Assembly: GCA_945862495.1 (NCBI GenBank) | Contig: CAMAYM010000030.1 | Coordinates: 1 to 25,618, forward strand | Direction of reading: 5' to 3' | Source of the DNA: Bordetella parapertussis | GTDB taxonomy: Bacteria; Pseudomonadota; Gammaproteobacteria; Burkholderiales; Burkholderiaceae_B | Length of the DNA: 25,618 nucleotides | Shown: positions 1 through 6,517 of the stretch, piece after piece | Layout: each line of letters begins with the position of its first letter | How positions within the stretch are numbered: position 1 is the first letter of the stretch | The notes under the pieces: model-generated | Seen by the model: only the letters and a program-made list of their open reading frames with translations | Told to the model about the DNA's origin: nothing | The model's database searches: none | Made by a program: the position numbers and the translations under genes

Positions 1-1611
1 CACAAATGAGTAATAGCCTGAAGCCCCCACAGGCGTTGCGCTGCTTGCCTGCACGTTGCCAGCGATATCTTGCTGGTAGGTTGAACCAGAGTTCAATGTT
101 AAGTTTTGAGTGAAAGATAAATAGCCTGGCGAGTTACCCGGCTTAATCACACCACTCACAATGCTGTTACCCGCAATCGTTCCAGTACCCATCAGCGTGC
201 CAGCAGAGGCCACGAAGACATCACCCGTGCCTGTGGGTGAACCACCAGCCAGAGAAAGCGTACCGCCTGTTACTGTTGTGCCGCCTGAATAGGTATTCGC
301 ACCACTTAACACTGTTGTGCCCGAGCCAGTAAAGGTCAAGGACCCTGCACCAGAGAACACACCCGACAACCTAGCACTACCTGAGGTTGGATTCTGAATC
401 GTGCTTGCACCAGCCACACTGAAGGCAGTGCTTGAGCTATCACCACTTAACAGCACAAGCGTGCCGCCAGACAAGACAGGACTCGCACCAAGTGAAGCGA
501 GCCCAACGCTTGTGCCACTAGAGACGGTTGAGACGCTTGTTCCGCCGGACGATGAGTCCGAGCCACTACCAGAGCCACATACGCTACACGCCGTGATGAG
601 TAAGTTCCAGATGCCGGACGTAGGCGTTGTTTGAGTTAGGGCAAAGGTATAGCCGTTTGAGGTTCCACTTGTGTTGAGAAGGTTTGCTGCAGCAATACCG
701 CTCAACACTGCGTTCAGTGACGTATTGAGTATCGAAGTACTCGTAGTCGAAAGTGATGAAATACCGAAGGTCGTTGTACCCGAAACCGAACTGCCTGCAA
801 GCTTGCCGAAGTCAGTGATGCCCGAGATGATGATGTTGTAATTGACGGGTAAGTTACCTGTATACGTTAGAGCGCTACTGCTAGCACCTTGCTTGTTGTT
901 CAGTGTTGTGATTGTGCCGTATGAGGAAATCCCGGAGCCGCCACTAGACGAAATCGAAGCACTATTGTTTAAGGTGGTAATCGTACCGGTCGAAAATATC
1001 CCGCTGGCCACGCCCGAAATCGAACCACTGCCACTGTTATTTAGTGTTGTGATGGGTAATCCTATGTTTACGATGCCATAGGATTGACTACCTGTCCCTG
1101 TAATCGAGCCAGTATTATTTAATGTAGCGATAGTGCCGAGGTTCCTGTTAATGATAGCGTTAGCAGCCGCCGAAATTTGGTTGCTATTGTTTAGTGTTGT
1201 TATGGTGCCAGTGTTGTAGATACCCGTGCCCGATCCGCTGGCCGAAATTTGCCCATTATTGTTTAGTGTCGTGAGGGTGCCAGCGTTTTCGATACTCGAG
1301 CCCGATCCGCTGGCCGAAATTTGCCCATTATTGTTTAGAGTCGTGAGGGTGATCCCAGACATGTTGTTGACGCCATTGGTGTTGGTAACCGTAATAGAGC
1401 CGCTCTCGGTAACTGTCAAGCCGCACTGCCATGCGCCGGGGCCAGAGCCGATAATTTGCTGAGCAACGAGAGCTGTGCTGATCGTAGTGTCTCCACTACA
1501 AGCGGCCCAGGTCTGGCTTTGTGCAAGGCAAAGCCCAAGCGCGACGAGCCCAATTGAAAGACGGGCTTTGGCCCTAGAGAAAATCGCTCTGCCTACAGAT
1601 TCAGCTTGCAT
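1..1611 (-). CDS. Autotransporter-type adhesin, N-terminal part (runs off left edge)
   Basis: An open frame of 537 codons starts at ATG 1611 and continues past the left edge, so the C-terminal part, where a beta-barrel would lie, is not visible. A GGAG-type ribosome site (1618-1623, six bases before the ATG) supports the start. Residues 1-37 form a signal peptide: basic N-region, hydrophobic LSIGLVALGLCLA core, likely cleavage after QTWA. Residues about 85-245 hold seven repeats of 22-28 residues with a GTITTLNN signature, as in a beta-helix passenger. A Gly/Ser-rich linker with a CSVCG pair follows near residue 340. Then comes an autotransporter-associated beta-strand repeat (LSGANTYSGGTTVTGG) and a PGNSPG motif typical of type V secretion passengers. 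Export to the cell surface and an adhesin-like role are inferred; the ligand is unknown. It stands alone, about 740 bases from tRNA-Ser, and may be accessory. Confidence 0.85.
   Translation of the reverse strand, partial: MQAESVGRAIFSRAKARLSIGLVALGLCLAQSQTWAACSGDTTISTALVAQQIIGSGPGAWQCGLTVTESGSITVTNTNGVNNMSGITLTTLNNNGQISASGSGSSIENAGTLTTLNNNGQISASGSGTGIYNTGTITTLNNSNQISAAANAIINRNLGTIATLNNTGSITGTGSQSYGIVNIGLPITTLNNSGSGSISGVASGIFSTGTITTLNNSASISSSGGSGISSYGTITTLNNKQGASSSALTYTGNLPVNYNIIISGITDFGKLAGSSVSGTTTFGISSLSTTSTSILNTSLNAVLSGIAAANLLNTSGTSNGYTFALTQTTPTSGIWNLLITACSVCGSGSGSDSSSGGTSVSTVSSGTSVGLASLGASPVLSGGTLVLLSGDSSSTAFSVAGASTIQNPTSGSARLSGVFSGAGSLTFTGSGTTVLSGANTYSGGTTVTGGTLSLAGGSPTGTGDVFVASAGTLMGTGTIAGNSIVSGVIKPGNSPGYLSFTQNLTLNSGSTYQQDIAGNVQASSATPVGASGYYSFV
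887..1353 (-). repeat. Tandem passenger repeats in the adhesin gene
   Basis: Seven degenerate copies of a 22-28 codon unit, each containing a TLNN motif, lie in tandem. Two neighbouring copies, 1228-1279 and 1300-1351, are nearly identical at DNA level over 52 bases (one difference seen, at 1267 versus 1339) and are offset by exactly 72 bases, or 24 codons. This suggests recent duplication or gene conversion inside the gene. The other copies have diverged strongly. Confidence 0.8.
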
Positions 1612-2004
1612 GAAACACTCTCCGATGCGCTCTTCGCATACCAAGACTGCGGCGACCGTGAGGTCGTCGCTATTTAAAGTGTTTGCATTCTGCACGTAGA
1701 GAGTCAGCTTGACATCCTACGATCGTATGAGTGCGGAAGAAAAAAGCAGGTATTTTGCGAGGTTTGTATTCAGACCTGCATTGCCTGATGGTTGGTGGTG
1801 CCAGCGCATTCAAAAGCCCATCACGGCTAAACGGTTTTAATAGAAAACTGGCCGTTAACCACGCGTATACAGGCAATGATTTGACAGTAGCAGGGTGAAA
1901 CCTAAGCTATTGTTGTGACCAACTTGATCACCCAAGTTGACACCATCCACCTTCGGGGGACTTGTTAAGACCGCCTACAAGCTAAACAGCTCAAGCAGCG
2001 TGCA
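1612..2004. other. Intergenic region upstream of the adhesin gene
   Basis: No convincing gene is seen in these 393 bases. Directly upstream of the adhesin ATG there is a small hairpin-forming repeat (CGACC/GGTCG, about 1656-1672). A 10-base perfect palindrome TACGATCGTA lies at 1718-1727 and could be a regulator site or chance. A 7-base inverted repeat CAACTTG/CAAGTTG with a six-base loop lies at 1920-1939. A TTGACA hexamer at 1881 points right but has no good -10 and no gene after it. I could not identify a convincing promoter for the adhesin. Confidence 0.5.
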
Positions 2005-2038
2005 ATAAAAATAAAAAATGACCGTCACTCTTGACGGT
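2005..2038 (-). terminator. Rho-independent terminator, minus strand
   Basis: On the minus strand a perfect 7-bp stem (ACCGTCA/TGACGGT, 2021-2038) with an AGAG tetraloop is followed by a T-rich tail, read as A-rich plus-strand sequence at 2005-2019. No convincing gene lies just upstream on this strand. It therefore closes either an unrecognised short transcript between 2306 and 2038 or a gene lost from this site. Confidence 0.7.
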
Positions 2039-2137
2039 GACGGGGGTGTGTTTAAAAAACTTGGTCATCGCTCGAGCAGAACAGGGTGTAAAGGTAGCCC
2101 GATGGGACCCAAACGGATTTTTTGGGGGTGGGGGTAC

Positions 2138-2303
2138 GGTGGGGTGTCCGTTGGCTGAAATCGACAAGGGGTGGGGTGTCACTGGGAACAAACAAGGGGC
2201 GGCAAAGCACGACCGATCTGTGTACTGCAAGCAACCAGCAATCGTGGTGAACACCACTTGACTTGAAATCAAGCGCATATTTTTGGGTATGCTTTTGGGT
2301 ATG
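2138..2303. repeat. Short direct repeats and palindromes beside tRNA-Ser; possible integrase arm sites
   Basis: Two copies of GGTGGGGTGTC lie at 2138-2148 and 2170-2180. Two copies of TTTTGGGTATG lie at 2281-2291 and 2293-2303. Between them are a palindrome GTGGTGAACACCAC (2244-2257) and a palindrome CTTGAAATCAAG (2262-2273). Short tandem direct repeats just downstream of a tRNA 3' end resemble the arm-type sites of tyrosine integrases. No integrase gene or second copy of the tRNA 3' end is in the window, so this is read as an integration scar or one element edge. The call is inference; the repeats themselves are seen. Confidence 0.45.
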
Positions 2304-2304
2304 T

Positions 2305-2331
2305 ATAAATAAAAAGCGCCCCGAGAGGCGC
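2305..2331 (-). terminator. Terminator of tRNA-Ser
   Basis: On the minus strand a GCGCC/GGCGC stem (2316-2320 with 2327-2331, six-base loop) is followed by TTTTTATTTAT. It lies 16 bases after the tRNA 3' end and fits an intrinsic terminator for the tRNA transcript. Confidence 0.75.
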
Positions 2332-2347
2332 ATCTTTACTATACGTC

Positions 2348-2441
2348 TGGCGGAGGCGCAGGGATTCGAACCCTGGATGCAAGTTTTAGCTCACATACTC
2401 CCTTAGCAGGGGAGCCCCTTCAGCCGCTCGGGCACGCCTCC
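2348..2441 (-). tRNA. tRNA-Ser (anticodon GCU)
   Basis: The minus strand folds as a class II tRNA of 94 nucleotides including an encoded CCA end (2348-2350). The acceptor stem pairs GGAGGCG (2441-2435) with CGCCTCC (2358-2352), with discriminator G. The anticodon loop reads CTGCTAA, giving anticodon GCT for AGC/AGU serine codons. A long variable arm and the GGTTCGAACCC T-arm are present. Serine tRNA genes are common integration targets, which fits the repeats downstream. Confidence 0.96.
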
Positions 2442-2446
2442 AAACC

Positions 2447-2483
2447 AAGGCGCTATTCTAGCATGACGAATAGCGCCTTTTTT
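2447..2483. terminator. Hairpin terminator between lysC and tRNA-Ser
   Basis: A perfect 12-bp inverted repeat (2447-2458 with 2468-2479, nine-base loop) stands between the lysC stop and the tRNA. On the plus strand it is followed by a T-run ending at 2483. On the minus strand, where lysC is read, the tail is only TTGGTTT. It could work in both directions, with the stronger U-tract facing plus-strand transcription. Confidence 0.55.
2455..2460 (-). promoter_or_regulatory. Possible -10 box for tRNA-Ser
   Basis: TAGAAT on the minus strand is followed by a GC-rich discriminator and lies 14 bases before the tRNA 5' end. The same TAGAAT hexamer sits 11 bases before tRNA-Arg at the other end of the window. 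No good -35 hexamer is visible, and the box overlaps the hairpin at 2447-2479. Confidence 0.3.
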
Positions 2484-2499
2484 GACTCAGACTACATCC

Positions 2500-3765
2500 T
2501 TAAACTTTGGTCGGTGCAGCCGTTTCCAAACCAAAAGCTTTATGTAGCGCGCGCACAGCCAGCTCCATATACTTATCCTCAATCAAGACCGAGGTTTTGA
2601 TTTCGCTGGTGCTGATCATCTGGATGTTGATGTTCTCTGCAGCCAGTGTTTTAAACATCAGGCTGGCCACGCCAGCGTGCGAGCGCATGCCGATGCCGAC
2701 GATCGAGACCTTGGCCACCTTGTCGTCCGAGACGATCTCGCGAGCGCCAACGTCAGGACCAACCTGACCGGTGAGCAACGCCAGGGTTCGCGCAAACTCG
2801 TTACGATGAACCGTAAATGAAAAGTCAGTCGTACCGGCCACGGACTGGTTTTGCACAATCATATCGACGTCGATATTCGCGTCGGCGACTTTGCCCAGGA
2901 TTGCGTAGGCGACGCCTGGCTTGTCAGGTACGCCCAACAAAGTAACCTTGGCTTCGTCGCGGCTAAAGGCGATGCCCGAGACAACAGCTGCTTCCATTTT
3001 TTCGTCTTCCTCAAAAGTAATCAGGGTGCCGGAACGCATTTCTTCGTCCAGCGACATGTCGGGGTCGGTCAGAGAAGACAGCACGCGTGTAGGCACGCGA
3101 TATTTGCCTGCGAACTCAACCGAGCGGATCTGCAAAACCTTGGAACCGAGCGAGGCCATCTCAAGCATTTCTTCGAAAGAGATGACGTTCAAGCGCCGGG
3201 CATCAGGCTCAACGCGTGGGTCGGTCGTGTAAACACCATCGACGTCGGTATAGATCAAGCACTCGTCTGCCTTAAGCGCTGCGGCGACCGCCACAGCAGA
3301 GGTGTCTGAGCCACCGCGGCCGAGGGTAGTGATATTGCCCGCATCATCTACGCCCTGAAAGCCGGTGACCACCACCACGCGACCGGCATCGAGATCAGCA
3401 CGAATGCGCTTATCATCTATGCCAGTGATGCGCGCCTTGGTGTAAGCGGAGTCAGTGCAAATCGGGACCTGCCAGCCGGCATAGCTGCGGGCCTGCAGGC
3501 CTGCGGCTTGGAGCGCGATCGCCAACAAGCCGCTCGAAGCTTGCTCGCCAGTGGCAGCAATCATGTCGAGCTCGCGACCATCCGCCGAGTCGGATAACTC
3601 ACTAGCCAGGCCCAACAAGCGATTGGTTTCGCCAGACATGGCGGAAGGGACCACCACAACCTGGTGGCCCGCGGCATGCCATTTGGCGACGCGGCGTGCG
3701 ACGTTTTTAATACGCTCGACGGATCCCATTGAGGTCCCGCCGTACTTATGAACGATAAGTGACAT
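2500..3765 (-). CDS. lysC: Aspartate kinase
   Basis: Phosphorylates L-aspartate to 4-phospho-L-aspartate, the first step towards lysine/diaminopimelate, threonine and methionine, in the cytosol. The 421-residue length is normal for a monofunctional bacterial enzyme. The N-terminal amino-acid kinase domain opens with KYGGTS (residues 7-12) and contains TLGRGGSDTSA near residue 150. Two ACT domains fill roughly residues 265-421 and normally sense lysine and/or threonine, so feedback inhibition is expected. The ATG at 3765 has no clear ribosome site. The gene is last in the cysS-glycosylase-accA-tilS-lysC run, 44 bases after tilS, and is closed by the hairpin at 2447-2483. dapA, a later lysine-pathway gene, is in the same window but not in this operon. 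Confidence 0.97.
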   Translation of the reverse strand: MSLIVHKYGGTSMGSVERIKNVARRVAKWHAAGHQVVVVPSAMSGETNRLLGLASELSDSADGRELDMIAATGEQASSGLLAIALQAAGLQARSYAGWQVPICTDSAYTKARITGIDDKRIRADLDAGRVVVVTGFQGVDDAGNITTLGRGGSDTSAVAVAAALKADECLIYTDVDGVYTTDPRVEPDARRLNVISFEEMLEMASLGSKVLQIRSVEFAGKYRVPTRVLSSLTDPDMSLDEEMRSGTLITFEEDEKMEAAVVSGIAFSRDEAKVTLLGVPDKPGVAYAILGKVADANIDVDMIVQNQSVAGTTDFSFTVHRNEFARTLALLTGQVGPDVGAREIVSDDKVAKVSIVGIGMRSHAGVASLMFKTLAAENINIQMISTSEIKTSVLIEDKYMELAVRALHKAFGLETAAPTKV

Positions 3766-3809
3766 GATTTAGGATAAAAAACAGATAAGCAGATGCAAAG
3801 TCCACTATT

Positions 3810-4859
3810 TTAGCCCGAAGACAGCGATACTCGCCCGCGCAGACAGCGCACAATATGGGATCCGTGTTGCCACAGTAACTCACGATCGTGTCCGAGAGCG
3901 TGTAATTGCCTTAATTGACGCATTAAATCCGCCAGTCGGCGCTCGCCGGGCATGGCGACCTGCTGCTGATCGAGCCAGTAACGCAGCACCAGGGCCTGTC
4001 GTGCCGGGCTTAACTCCCGCCAAGCCTTGAGACTAAAACTCTGACCAGAAGCGTCAGGCTCCAGCGTTTGCCAATCTAGGACCGCGACCTCTTCGAGGAT
4101 TTCGCTCACATCAGCCGCTTGTCTGGCATGACGCACGAGTGTCTGCCGCCATGCAGGCCAGTGTTGTTCTAAAACGGGCACGAGCTCCGTTCTAAACGCC
4201 CCCCGCTTGTATTGCGGATCGACATTACTGGGATCCTCGACCGCATGCCAACCCGTTCGATGCGCATAATCGCGTGCGATTGTGACCAGCTCCGCTCGCT
4301 CAATCTCTAGCCAGGGGCGCAACAAGCGTATCCCCATACGTGAGACATCCTCTTGCATCGCGCTCAGACCTAACACCCCTGCCCCACGCAGCAAGCGCAG
4401 CAACACCGTTTCGGCCTGATCTTGCTGATGGTGTGCCAGCATAATCGCGACAACCTGATGCTCGGCAGCAAGCGAAGCCAAGGCTTGATAACGCGCTTCT
4501 CGCGCCGAGGCTTCTGTGCCAAGCCCTTGCCCGAGATCGACGTGAACATGCCTGACGATCAAAGGCACAGCGAGCGCATGCGACAGCTCAGTCAGGAGCT
4601 CAGCCCAGGCGTCTGCCTCGGGCATTAAGCCGTGGTGAATATGGAAAAAATAAAGGGGTTGAGCACGTTGCGCGCATACCTCAGCTGCCACTAGGGCGAG
4701 CGCGACTGAGTCGGTCCCTCCGCTGAGTGCAACGGCAACAGCTTGGTCAGAGGAGAAATTTGTCAGCGCCTGTTGGAGTGCCCGCAAAGGGGCTTCGGGC
4801 CAAGCGCTATGCATCGGAGCGCGTGAGGGAGCGATTAAGAGGGTGCACCTAAGGGCCAC
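3810..4859 (-). CDS. tilS: tRNA(Ile)-lysidine synthase
   Basis: Uses ATP to attach lysine to C34 of the CAU-anticodon tRNA-Ile, changing it to read AUA; essential in most bacteria. The PP-loop motif SGGTDS is at residues 46-51 and the N-terminal domain has the family's HHG (FHIHHG) and AHHQQDQAETVLLRLLRG motifs. The C-terminal part is the shorter TilS substrate-binding region; 349 residues is slightly short compared with the roughly 430-residue E. coli protein. The start is uncertain: GTG 4859 lies 5 bases after the accA stop and suggests coupling, while ATG 4814 would also keep the whole domain. Cytosolic. Confidence 0.93.
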   Translation of the reverse strand: MALRCTLLIAPSRAPMHSAWPEAPLRALQQALTNFSSDQAVAVALSGGTDSVALALVAAEVCAQRAQPLYFFHIHHGLMPEADAWAELLTELSHALAVPLIVRHVHVDLGQGLGTEASAREARYQALASLAAEHQVVAIMLAHHQQDQAETVLLRLLRGAGVLGLSAMQEDVSRMGIRLLRPWLEIERAELVTIARDYAHRTGWHAVEDPSNVDPQYKRGAFRTELVPVLEQHWPAWRQTLVRHARQAADVSEILEEVAVLDWQTLEPDASGQSFSLKAWRELSPARQALVLRYWLDQQQVAMPGERRLADLMRQLRQLHALGHDRELLWQHGSHIVRCLRGRVSLSSG

Positions 4860-4864
4860 CGCCC

Positions 4865-5830
4865 TTAAGCGCGCACCTCTTGAAAACTACCATAGGACAA
4901 CAAACGCTCTAATCGATGATCAATCAATTGCTGGGGCGTCATGCCCGACAACGAACGCAAGGCATCCGCCAGCGAGCGACGCAGCAAGCGCGCCATCACG
5001 CGAGGATCGCGATGCGCGCCGCCAACAGGCTCGTTGACAACCTTGTCGATCAAACCAAAATCTTTCAAGCGATCTGCCGTGATCGCAAGTGCCGCTGCGG
5101 CCTCAGAGGCCTTGTCGGCACTGCGCCACAAAATCGATGCGCAGCCCTCAGGTGAAATCACCGAGTAGGTTGAGTACTGCAACATCAACACAACGTTACC
5201 CACCGCGATCGCCAACGCCCCACCCGAACCACCCTCACCGATGATGGTGGAGATAATCGGCACCTTGAGCTCAGCCATCGCGTAAAGGTTGTGTCCGATG
5301 GCTTCGGACTGACCACGCTCCTCGGCACCCACACCAGGATAGGCACCGGGGGTATCGACAAACGTAAACACGGGCAGGTTGAATTTTTCTGCGAGGCGCA
5401 TCAGGCGCATGGCCTTGCGATAGCCTTCGGGACGTGGCATGCCAAAGTTGCGCGCAGCACGCTCTTTGGTATCGCGACCTTTTTGATGGCCAATCACCAT
5501 GCAAGGCGTACCGTTAAATCGCGCCATTCCGCCCACGATCGACAAGTCGTCCGCGAACATACGATCACCATGCAGCTCGTGAAAGTCAGTAAAGATTTCG
5601 CGCACATAATCCAGCGTGTAGGGACGCTGTGGATGCCGCGCGACCATCGAGGTCTGCCAAGGCGTGAGCTTTGAGTAAATTTCTTTGGCGAGCGTCTGAC
5701 TTTTTTGTTGCAGCCGACTGATTTCGTCCGAGATATCCACGGCCGAATCCGCCTGCACGTAACGCAGCTGTTCGATCTTGCCCTCGAGCTCGCCAAGGGG
5801 TTGTTCAAATTCGAGAAAAGTATTGCGCAT
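4865..5830 (-). CDS. accA: Acetyl-CoA carboxylase carboxyltransferase, alpha subunit
   Basis: Together with AccD it transfers the carboxyl group from biotin to acetyl-CoA, making malonyl-CoA for fatty acid synthesis. The 321-residue length matches the family (E. coli 319). The N-terminal helical region begins FLEFEQPLGELEGKIEQL, and the crotonase-fold core has DTPGAYPG (159-166) and the glycine-rich GEGGSGGA (198-205) that help form the oxyanion holes, then YSVISPEGCASILW. It lies between the glycosylase gene (32 bases upstream) and tilS (5 bases downstream), so it is probably cotranscribed. accD is not in the window. Confidence 0.98.
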   Translation of the reverse strand: MRNTFLEFEQPLGELEGKIEQLRYVQADSAVDISDEISRLQQKSQTLAKEIYSKLTPWQTSMVARHPQRPYTLDYVREIFTDFHELHGDRMFADDLSIVGGMARFNGTPCMVIGHQKGRDTKERAARNFGMPRPEGYRKAMRLMRLAEKFNLPVFTFVDTPGAYPGVGAEERGQSEAIGHNLYAMAELKVPIISTIIGEGGSGGALAIAVGNVVLMLQYSTYSVISPEGCASILWRSADKASEAAAALAITADRLKDFGLIDKVVNEPVGGAHRDPRVMARLLRRSLADALRSLSGMTPQQLIDHRLERLLSYGSFQEVRA

Positions 5831-5862
5831 GTCTGTATGTGCTCATTCAATCTGAGGTGCGC

Positions 5863-6507
5863 TTAGTATTCCACCGGTGTGGGATCTAAACAGCGCCATA
5901 AATACCAAGTTGCGACCGTGCACCACGGATGCCATCCTTGGGCCACTTCTCGGGCTTCAAAGCGGGAAACAGGCTCACCGCTGAAATAGTGTAACGAGAT
6001 TGCCTTTAATAGTCCGACATCATCTAGCGGCAAAATATTAGGCCGCTGTAGATTAAAAATCAAAAACATCTCTGCCGTCCAGCGGCCAATGCCACGAATT
6101 CCAGTCAATTCGGCAATGACTTCCTCGTCTTCCATACTGGCCCACTTTTGTGGGCGCACCAGCTTATCAAGAAAATGCGTAGAAAGATCAAGGACATATT
6201 CAGATTTACGGCCAGACAGTCCGGCTGCGCGCAGCCGTTCCATGCCTGCAGCCTGAACACTCGCCGGCGTAGGGCGTTTTCCGCATTCGAGCAAAAACTT
6301 TTGCCAAATCGACTCGGCCGCTTTGACTGAAATTTGCTGACCAATGATGGAACGAGAGAGGGTGACGAAAGGATTGCCACGCGTAGTGAGAAAAATATCC
6401 GGGTGCTTGGGGATAATTTTTTTCATGATGCGGTCACGCCGCATCAAGTGAGCGGTCGCCGATTCCCAATAATCGGGTTTTCCTAGTGCGAGATCAGAAC
6501 GGGGCAT
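5863..6507 (-). CDS. DNA-3-methyladenine glycosylase II (HhH-GPD family)
   Basis: A base-excision repair enzyme that removes alkylated bases such as 3-methyladenine. The helix-hairpin-helix reads LTGIRGIGRWTAEMFLIF (about residues 134-151), followed by the LPLDDVGL segment; D163 aligns with the catalytic aspartate of AlkA. At 214 residues it is a short AlkA-type enzyme without the regulatory or N-terminal TBP-like domain of the 282-residue E. coli AlkA. ATG 6507 has an AAGG ribosome site about 9 bases upstream, inside the 10-base gap after cysS, so it is almost certainly cotranscribed with cysS. Confidence 0.93.
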   Translation of the reverse strand: MPRSDLALGKPDYWESATAHLMRRDRIMKKIIPKHPDIFLTTRGNPFVTLSRSIIGQQISVKAAESIWQKFLLECGKRPTPASVQAAGMERLRAAGLSGRKSEYVLDLSTHFLDKLVRPQKWASMEDEEVIAELTGIRGIGRWTAEMFLIFNLQRPNILPLDDVGLLKAISLHYFSGEPVSRFEAREVAQGWHPWCTVATWYLWRCLDPTPVEY

Positions 6508-6517
6508 CAGATAAACC

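Noticed and set aside
887..1353. CRISPR-like appearance of regularly spaced repeats
   Set aside because: The repeats are coding, in frame, degenerate and lack unique spacers; they are protein repeats.
401..1462. Several plus-strand open frames over the adhesin gene
   Set aside because: They are antisense images of the low-complexity repeats; the minus-strand frame has the signal peptide, ribosome site and domain repeats.
1881..1909. TTGACA with a possible -10 pointing right
   Set aside because: The -10 match is poor and no plus-strand gene follows.
1991..2333. Three overlapping open frames of 76-95 codons on both strands downstream of tRNA-Ser
   Set aside because: No recognisable motif or ribosome site, mutually overlapping, and one runs through the terminator stem at 2021-2038.
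2851..3309. 152-codon plus-strand frame
   Set aside because: Lies fully antisense to lysC, with low-quality composition and no family pattern.
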